From Diadema setosum (lineage: Eukaryota; Echinodermata; Echinoidea; Diadematoida; Diadematidae), in NCBI RefSeq assembly GCF_964275005.1, contig NC_092689.1:11049879-11113878 (forward strand): DNA of 64,000 bases, given 5' to 3'. Position numbers and translations under genes: made by a program. This document shows positions 22,901-33,333 of this stretch, piece after piece (within the stretch, counting starts at the first letter, position 1; each line of letters starts with the position of its first letter). The notes beneath the pieces were generated by a model. That model searched no databases and was not told the DNA's origin. It saw only the letters and a list, made by a program, of their open reading frames with translations.

Positions 22901-25900
22901 ATGTTATCAATTCCGACATCACATCAACTGCTGTAGCTATTAACATGTATCAATGCAGTGTCTAAGAATAGTTAGGATAATCTGATATGAACATTTAGAA
23001 TGAAGTTACAAATATACCTGATACACATTACAATATCATACATGGCAGAGTAGACAACTGTGGTTTGAAAAAAAACCTTGGCAATGTTGGAGTAAAACCT
23101 TGCATTGACATCTAAAATGAAAATTTCCTGGTATTGTAGAAATGTCAGAATTAAATCTTACAGGAATGCTAGATTGAAGTCTTGGGATGAAGTCATGAAG
23201 AGGTTGACTCCTGTATTTCCATGTTTAATAAGGATTCCTGGAGCCTGTTGCATACAACATTTTACCTGAGAAAAAACTCTAGTAAGAACTGAAGACTATG
23301 ATTCTATCATTTACTTTGATACAGAAAAAAAACCACCCAAATAGAATTTTAAAATGCTGGTAAAAAGTTACCTGAGTTTTCTCAGGTAAAAAGTTTGATG
23401 CAGTTGACCCCTTGTGTGCAAGGCAAGCACTGTTTTTGTACTGAAATAATGTTTTTCCCCTCTCAGCCCTCATATTGCCATGAGTTTAGACGGGGTGGAG
23501 ATTGTCACCAATGGGAGTGGTAGTCATCACCAGCTGAGGAAAGGTCACCACCTCGCGGATCTCATCAGAAATGCAACCCTAAAGGTGAGCTGCAAAAGTG
23601 AATCACTGGACATTTTGTTTTATCATTCACCTTAACCCATCGAGGACGAGTCCCGAGTATACTCGGGCAGGTGCATATGGGAAATGCGTGTTGTAGCAAA
23701 ATCACTCCATCTTCAATGGGTTAAGGTTACAATGTTAGGGATTAAAGTGATTATTTCTACATGTGGCTTTGCGTGGTGGGCAGTAGTTATCACCAGGTGG
23801 CAAATGGTCAGCATGTACTGTATAAGCTGTTATTTTCGCGTACATCACAGATATTTTCACGAATGAGGAGGTCACAGACATTTTCGCGAGATGTTGTTTT
23901 TGCGAACTGACACTGCGCCTATTGTATGAAAAGTACACTATTACCCTAGTGCATGGTGACATTTTTGCGTGTTGTTAAATTCGTGGTTCAACAGGTATTC
24001 ACAAAATTTGCAAAAATAACAGCTTATACAACAGCAGATTTCATCAGAAATGCAATCTTAAAGGTTAGCTGCAAAAGTGAAATGATGCATGTTTTGTTCA
24101 GTTGTTCATCATTGAGCTACAATGTCTGGGAGCTTGGTGGTGATTTTTGTACATGGCTATCCTGGTTGAATAATTTTACACTGCCGAGAGGGACATTGTG
24201 AGAGCAAAACACCATGTCAAGGGATGACCACACTGGGCAGGACTTGAACCCAAAACGTGGTGATTACAAATCCAGGGCCTTTGTCTCCTATTTGAGTGTT
24301 GATAAGACCATGAGTAACCAAACAATAATCAAACATTTTGTTCAAAAGTCACTCTTTGCTAGGCTTTCTCAGTGCTTCAGAGAGTTGCCTGTAATGTAGT
24401 AGACCACCATTGTGGTCTAGCGTCCAGCGCCCCATGTTGCTGAAATGTAAGCGAACAAAATAACCATGGCAGAATAATGGACTAGAGATAAAACGCCAAG
24501 TTCGCTGGATTGTTTCACTTTATTGAGTCATCCAAACAGGTAGTCTTTAGGTCTGTTAACTGTCAACACAGATTACACGAACTCTTGCAATGCTTTTTGT
24601 TTTTTTTTTATTTTTTTGCATCGACAGTGTGGAGGGATCTACATGTATTCCAACCTGCGAGGCTGTGACGGGGAGAGAGTCTACTACTATGGCAGCTCCA
24701 TGATTGCCGTCAATGGGGACGTCATGGTGCGAGGGGAAGAGTTTGCTCTGTCAGAAGTGGTGAGTATTAACAGTAATCCTCTTCCTGATTCTTTCTCACA
24801 CTGTGTACAAGTTTTGCATTTGAATGAAAGAAAAAAGCATGGAAAGAGGGATGCCTTTTTTTGGTCAATGATTAAGGAACAACATCCTAGATCTGTGAAT
24901 CAGTTTGTAAATGTTGCGCAGGGAAGAAACTTGATGCATATTGAAAGAAATACCTGCTTTTTTGAGAGTTGATTTGAAATGCTCATAAGGCTGCGTCGTC
25001 TCTTTTAATTACCAGTTGTACATTATGATGTCAAATTTAACTTTCTTTCAATGGTGTTATTGTGCATGGCTATGAATAATCAATTTCGAGATTAATCAGT
25101 GTTTCCCTTACCCGTAAGCTGTGGTTATGATATTGATCTCTCAGACAGCTTACATGTAGGCTCTTACAGACACTCATCTGTCATATACAATAGCAGAAAA
25201 GACAGGCGTGACACATGATACATTACCTCTGATAAACTCTTTCCCTAGGCATGCCTGTCAGTTGTCACATAATTTTCTCCATTATGGACCTACTTACACG
25301 AGAACATAGGCGTTGATCTTCATATCAAGGTGTACATATTTTAACACACGTTGACAACACAGTTTGTCTGTACTTGACAGGAAGTGACTACAGCGACACT
25401 TGACCTGGAAGATGTGAGGTCGTACAGGGCACAGGCTTCCAGTTCATCAATGGCTGTGAGTATGATTGTAACCTTCTTCACGACGTTGCTGTCTTGCTTT
25501 AGAAGTTTCTCTTGTCCTGACCCACTGTATTAGCGTATATCCAATTTTGCCATTTGTTTTTCTTTAGGGCATCATACGGTTATGATTTATGATTTTGGAG
25601 GAAATACTGTATCCATATTTCTTGAAAGTTGAGACTCGCATTCGTGCTTTGCATGTTTTTGTTCTTTGGGATGGTTTGAAATATAAGATTTTTCCCATTG
25701 TTCTTTCTATTGAATAGCTTGGTCTTCTTGGTTCATATGATATTCAGCTTGGTTATTTTTTTTGTTTTTTTTCAGTCATTGCTATACCTTTCAACCAGCA
25801 GTATATTACAGCTGTTAATTGTAAAAAGTGTAGCATTTTTTATATGGCAATGTGACACAGGTGGAATTTAATTGATACTTTACTGGAAACAAAAAATGGA

Positions 25901-28900
25901 AGTATGCATGCACATGCATACAAATGCGAACAACATAATACATGAAATAGCATCCATACTAAAAAAAAAAAAAAAAAATGAAAGAAGTGACTTGCATGAA
26001 CCTTCTCAGATTTATTTTCTGTATTATTCAGAGTAGAACACGAGAATTTGTTATGCTTTGTCATTGCACGGAGGCATTTTGTAGTAAAACCCAAGATATG
26101 GTCATGCAGTGGTATTTCCATGCATGACTCCATGCAGCAATACGTTCCACTACAATTGAATACCCATTCTTCATTAAGTTAAAATGCAACTATCCTTGAT
26201 GGAGATTAGCTGTGCTATTGTGCCAATACAGGCTACCCGCTCAGAGGCATTCCCGCGAGTTCCAGTCGAGTTCTCCATCTCCAACGACCATGACGCCGTT
26301 GTCAACGAGTCCGCACAGCAGCAGTACAGGACGTACACTCCCGAAGAAGAGATAGCCTTTGCTCCAGCCTGCTGGCTCTGGGACTACCTTCGCAAGAGTG
26401 CTCAGGTGAGTTCAAGTAGTAACTACTGGTGCGTACAATGATATGAATATCTGTTGAGGGTTTATGTACTACAGCATAAAAAGAAAGTCAATTCTTTTCT
26501 ATAAAGAAAACAACACATGAATTATGTCCTTTGTTAAATGTCTTTTTTGATATGATATCACAGACAAGGCGGCCTTGACATAGGCCATGAAGAATATGAA
26601 CCATTCAGCCAGCCTGTAGGGAAAGATGAATGATAAATGACAATGATAGCAAGGGCATGAAGAACACTGTGCAGTAGCTGTCATTGCTTTTAAATATCAA
26701 GAGTGTTATATGGTACTTAATGAGCCCAAAAAGTGAAGTGTGAGATGTTCTGCCACCATTCACATGGTGGCAATATTCTTTTTTCTGGGGGGGGGGGGGG
26801 GGGGGGGTAAGGGATTTCCTCCCATGAGCTCATGGATGCTTAAAGGAATGTTGGTGATGTTGCAATGATAACTTCGAGCCTGTTAACCCTTTATGTGCCA
26901 GGGACTTTGGACAGTGTGTACAATGGTAGTGGGTTTTCTGTTCCAGTCAGCACTCAAAGCACTCAAAGGGTTAATATCTCTTTACAGGGAGGATTCTTTC
27001 TACCACTGAGTGGAGGTATAGACAGCTCATCCACAGCCTGTATTGTCCACTCCATGTGTAGACTCGTCTGCCAGGCAGTTACCGAAGGAGGTAAATTTTT
27101 CTACATTATAGTTTTATTGTTTTACTAGATAATGTCCCCTTACACCAGCAATAGCGAAACTTTCCTCTTACCAGGAAAGCATTGTGCATATAAGCTTTAT
27201 TCTGACCTATACAGATATTGTGAAATGCAAAAATCATCTTTGATACCTGAGAATAAAATAGGTGATAATCAGCTTAAGATGCTCGTATCGAATTTGAATA
27301 TTGTGGGTATTTCCTCTTTCTTCAGTGTTTTTCCTCACTGCCCCTTCCCCCCAAAAAAAGTAAACCACAGATAGGATGTTTGTTTGTTTGTTTGTTTGTT
27401 GTTTTTTTTTTTTTTTTGGGGGGGGGGGGGCAGAACGAACAAGAACATTACAAATGTAATATTGTAGAAGAAATCCTTGTTTTCTATTCTATTTTCTTCT
27501 ACGTTTATGTGTACACCGAGTGTCAACGTATCGAGTCTGCGATGTATTTTCCCTGATTTTTTCCAGCATAGAAATCAGGAAATTTTCTTTCCCCAAGCGT
27601 TGTAAGTAATTCATCCAATATTTGTCCGCAATAGTGGCACCCGTAGGTATTGCCATTGGAATGAATGTTTCTACAATCTACAGCTGAATGATAGGAGGAT
27701 TTATAGGTTTTTTACAGGGGTCAAATTTATGCATTGTCAATTACAGTACTAGTATATTTTTCAGAATCAAAATAATCATAGAAATATTCCAATTAGTCTC
27801 AAAAGTGAAGAAATGTGTAGTCCCATATTGAAGAAGTATTGGTTCAAAGTTGTCTTGGATACACTGCAGTGGGTCAGTCAAGGGCCTGTCCGATACCTGT
27901 AGGTCCTGATCACTATCATGCTTTTCTCTCTGTGGAATGTGATATAATAGAGGAGACAGTGTTAGCTGATGTGAGGAAACTTGTGCGTGATTCCGAGTAC
28001 ATTCCAACCGAACCTCGTGAGCTGTGTAGCCGCCTGTTGGTGACATGCTACATGGGTACAGTCAACTCATCGGAGGACACACTGAAAAGGGCTGAGGAAC
28101 TCGCCGATCAGATTGGAAGGTGAGATGAGCAACTTGTTTAGGCTTTTCTATTAAGGTTTTGTAGGCATGCATAGGCTTATGTAGACTTGTGTGGGCTGCT
28201 GTAGTCTTGTGTAGTCTTGTGTAGACTTAGTGTAGGTTTGTCTATGGTTGTGTAGGGTTTTGTTGGCCTATGTACAAAAATATGTAGGCTTCTGTAGGCA
28301 TCTATTGGCTTTTGTAGGCTCTTAAAGGTAGGGAATCCCATTCGCATGCCTTAAATGAAGAGTTGTATAAATACAGTGGTATGTTGAAGAGAGTATCATT
28401 TTAGAAACTTCCATAAAGTATTGAAAGTGGAAGGTAACATTTAGTACATTTTTATTGACCGTTAGATTTTGAATTGAATTTTTTTTGGGGCTCACCGTAA
28501 ATTCCAGTACATTACTAGGCTACCTTTGCAGACCCATGCACTGCATGTGTGTCCATCATGTATATTTTGTGAAGAAAGTTCATCAAAACTTACAAACATT
28601 TCTACATACATTCTTGCCACACACTCTATATGTTATTACATCAGCTCTTATACTTTTAGATTTGTGTTTATAGATTAAAAAAAAAAAAATACAGAAGACT
28701 GCAACAAAAAGGCTTAAGTGTGGCTGACACACAGAACTACTGAGTAGTTGAGTTTTGTGCATTATTCAAATTGTAGATGACTGTTGACTTCCAAATTTCT
28801 TAGCAGTGGCCTAAATAAGTCCCCTGAGGTTCATATTTAATGTTTTGCTGAATTTTGGGAGGTCTGTAAAAGGTATCCCCTACCTTTAAGTTTTATGTAG

Positions 28901-31900
28901 GCATGTGCAGGTTTGTCTTTGGGTCTGTAGGCTTGTGAAGACTTGTTTAGATTTGGTGTAGGTATGTTTAAGTTTTTTTAATGTCACGTAGGTTTTTGCA
29001 TGCTTGTGCAGGCTTGTTGTAGGATTGTGTAGGATTGTGAAAACTTGAGAGGTTTTGCATAAGATTATGCAGGCATATATGTGAGTCACATGTGTACACA
29101 CGTTTATAGATCTAACATGAGATTTAAGGTTGATGTTCTGTAAACAATTGCTAATCAACTGCGACCAGTTGCCTTTCAAGCTTGACCAATCTAAGTGAAT
29201 GTTTAGCACATTGAATCCACGTGATCAGCAGTCTTTTGCTGACCAGATTTTGGGTTGTGTGGCCCAGATAAGATGGTGAAATGAGTCCAGTTGAGGGAAC
29301 TCAGATACACTTTACCCTTGTTTTCCTCTCAGATGCCTGATCAGTCGTTGCATATGGTCATTTTTTGAAGGAATGCTTTCAAAAAGCACCATTGATAAGA
29401 TGACAAAATTCAATAGACCTTTATCTTTGATTGTATTAATCTTTGTCCGTGTTTTCACTCTTGTCCAGTCACCACGTGTCGGTCAAAGTGGATGAAGCTG
29501 TGAAGGCAGCGGTCAACATCTTCGAAGAGGCGACGGGCAAGCATCCCCAGTTCAAGGTGAACGGCGGCTCACAGAGAGAGAATCTTGCCCTCCAGAATAT
29601 CCAGGTGAGTCTAGTGGCATCCTGTCCAGTGGAATATTTAGAAACTAGACAAGTGAGATCATGGTGGAACAAGTGGACCACATTTGAAATGAGTACTCTC
29701 ATTTGTCATCAGATAAATACTACATGTCTGTTGTCCGCATAAGTGCATGCTCACGTTTGATATTTTGTCATAAAGCCATTGGTCGTATGGAACCTTGTCA
29801 GGGTGTTTAGGTGCTTCCTTTGCAGCCAAATGAAAATACAAATTGTAAGTCCACACAAATTTTCACATACATTCATTTCAATTTAATTCAATTCAATTCA
29901 ATTCAGTTCAGTTCAGTTCAGTTCAGTTCAGTTCAGTTCAGTTCAGTTCAGTTCAGTTCAGTTCAGTTCAGTTCGTTTCGTTTTGTTTTGTTTCATTTAT
30001 GATATTGATATACATGTCACATTCATTTCTCTCTACATTAAGGCAAGAACCAGGATGGTGCTGTCTTACCTCTTTGCACAACTTGGTTTGTGGAGTCAGG
30101 ACAGACCAGGAGGGCTGCTTGTTCTCGGAACAGCCAACGTGGATGAGAGGTAAATAAAGCTGCTATGAAGTCTTCCTGATTCTGCCAGAGGCTCCTTGAA
30201 AACTTGAGATATCTCTCTTTATGTTCTGACAAAAGAATGTAATAGCCTCCATAACTTGGAGATTGTTTTAGTCTATTGTGATGCATGAAACATACAAATG
30301 TCTCTGTGATTGCTCTTTGGAATCTCTGTGATTTTGATGTGGGAATGTTTGCATCACTTGGTAAATAGTATAGGCACTCCGGTTTATCCTATTGCAGTTG
30401 GAATGCAACATAGCAATGTAGTGTCATGGGTTGTATTGCTTCAGACAAAGAAATTTTGCTCTTTATTTATTAGGTAAAGGCAATGAAAGAAAAGGAAAGA
30501 AAACAGTTTAAATTTTAGCAAAAGTGGGTGAATGTCTGCAAAGTTATTCAGTGTTTGTGAATCATCAAACATAGTATGCTTTTAGACATGTTACATTTCT
30601 TCACGAGGTCACGTGATTGTCTGAACATTGCATATGCCAAATTTCTTGTATAGGAAGCACACAATTTCATCCAGAACTTTGAAATTTCATAATTTTTGGT
30701 CTTTTGAAGAGATCGTCTAATTTTCTGTAAATGTCATCACTGTGTGCTTCCAAAAGTACTGCAGTCACTGAGGCCACATATAAATGTGGGGTAAATTCCC
30801 CTTTAACATGACAGAGTGCAGTCATATGCAAGGTCACTTTCTTGGAGACACCCCTGCTCCTATCTGCTGGCTATCTATCTATCTTGGACTTTTCTATGTC
30901 CACACTAGCCTCCGAGGATACTTCACCAAATACGACTGCTCCAGCGCCGACATCAACCCCATTGGAGGCATCTCAAAGACCGATCTGAGGCGCTTCATAA
31001 ACTACGCCATGGTGGAATTCAATCTGCCCGCCTTGCGAGGGTGAGAATGGTTATGTTCTTATTTTTCTTTTCAACCATTTCATGCTTCTTTTATTTATTA
31101 CCTCCTCAAAGGAAGGAGGTATGTTTTCGTCACCGTTGGTTTGTTTGTTTGTTTATTTGTTTGTGTGTCTGTTTGCAAAATAATTCAAAAAGTAGTGAAC
31201 GGATTTGAATGAAACTTGAAGGAAAAGTCAGTTATGACAAAAGAAACAGATGGTTAAATTTAGGTAGTGATTCTGGAATTTTTATGGATTTTTGAAGGAT
31301 TTTATATCTTTTGGCATATAGGGTCGATGAACTTGGGAGTTCAAGTTGCCCGTACTGGAGGTTTACATACATGCACTAAAGCGCGTCCTCTACTTGGGCA
31401 AGGTGCTGCACAGCTGGAAGCTGATGACATAAACAAAAGGCTACTATTTTGGGAAATTGTGTGCTTGTATGGGTGGAAATAAGCTGCTGGCTTTGCAGAG
31501 GTCTACACTTTTTAAGTACTTTTTCAAAATTTCTTTGGAAGTCAGAGAAGGCCAGGGTAATAATTGGAGATGGAAAACTCAACACAAGAGACAGAGGAAG
31601 AAAATTTGCCAGAATTTACATTCTTTTAAGCAGCATTGTATATCATATCATGCTTAATGTCATTCCCTATGCAACCAAGCCATTTATAAGCTAATCAAGA
31701 GGGGCAGTGGTATGGCCCAGTCAGTAGCATGTTTGCCTTCTGATCCAAGGGTATTGGGTTCGATTCCTGAGTCTCACCGAGCAATGTTGTGTGTAAGCAT
31801 TCCGTCCCCTCTACTGAGAGGCAAAAAACTCTGTCCCTCGGATTAGACATTAAATGGAGGTCTCATGTGTGAGTTAGGCACGACTCATGCACATAAAAGG

Positions 31901-33299
31901 TCCCACTTCATTCATTCATTGTAAATAAGAGAAGGGTGCCAACTCAGTGAATTGGTCCCCCTACTCACCTACACAAGAAAACGGGTAGTGAATTTGTTGT
32001 GATTGAAGTGTAGAGCAGAGTGACACTGAGATAAAATGAAATGGGCAAAGAAATACACATTTTCACACAGTGCACCACACCCATGTACACAGACACACAC
32101 ACTCGCACACACAATACAACAGAAACACATACAAATAACTCAAAACATGAAACTCGCCTGCGAGCAGCTGTTGGTAGTCCAGGGCCCTGTTTTATCGAAA
32201 GATATAATCGATTATAAATTCCCTTACTACACTGGCTGCCATAGACTTATGATGATAAAAATCAACTACATAATCAATTATAACTCTTCATAAAACAGGG
32301 CCCAGGAATATAACAGTAAATATCATATCATTGTTCTATCTAGAATAATGGATGCTCCTCCCACTGCTGAGTTGGAACCGCTAGAGTCCGGCAAGATTGC
32401 TCAAACTGACGAGGTGAGTTTGGTCAAATCCTTGATGTACAGTGTATCTTGTTGAGCCTTCAATGCCCCTACAGGCTGTAGGTGATAACATGGATTTTTG
32501 CCTGTCTTGATATACATGAACTTTGCTTTCTTCTGTGAAAAGGCTTGCAAATGTATTTGCATCTGAACAGAGTTTGGACTTTCTGTTGTGGTGTGAGCTA
32601 TTTTTAGTTTCCAAACCCAATATTTGACTACTGTTAACGTAGGAGTATTCAGATAACTATTTTTGTGAGATAGTTTTCATTCTTCTTCTTCAGATACATC
32701 ACATTACTGATGAAGTTCATTTAAGTAGATTTTGAAAGTTTTCCTGATTGATTTTGAATGAAGAACGATTCATACAAACTTTGTTTACTTTAAAGATGCA
32801 GTTTGCATATTTGTTTTTCTTCTTTTTTTTATTGTGCAATTAGGCTGTTCAGCTTTGTCTATGTTTGTAGTGTATCATTAGTATCATGCTGTAATCTTTT
32901 CTTTTTTTTTCTGTGCAAAAGTGGACATTTCACTGAATTACACACTCAGATTCATCCATAATTGCATGTTTCATCACCATGATGCCGTCTATTTCTTTTG
33001 TTTTCGTACTGTCATCTTTTCACACTGTATTGAGCTCGCTGTGCATGTAAACTATCCAGAGGCAATGTCTGTATGCCTAGACTCTTGCATTTGTATAATT
33101 AATTATGATTTGTTTCTCGGTTGAATGCAGGTTGACATGGGTATGAGTTATTCAGAGTTATCAACGTTCGGACGGCTGCGTAAGGTCAGCCTGTGCGGGC
33201 CATACAGCATGTACATGAAGCTTGTGAATGAATGGAAGGACAAGTGTTCTCCATTAGAGGTAAATTCCCCCCCCCCCCCAAAAAAAAAAAAAAAAAAAA

Positions 33300-33333
<34 letters not shown>

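Noticed and set aside
32184-32303. Possible extra NADSYN1 exon before exon 16
   Set aside because: The stretch is a MITE with GGGCCCTGTTTTAT ends, and the phase from exon 15 to exon 16 is already complete.
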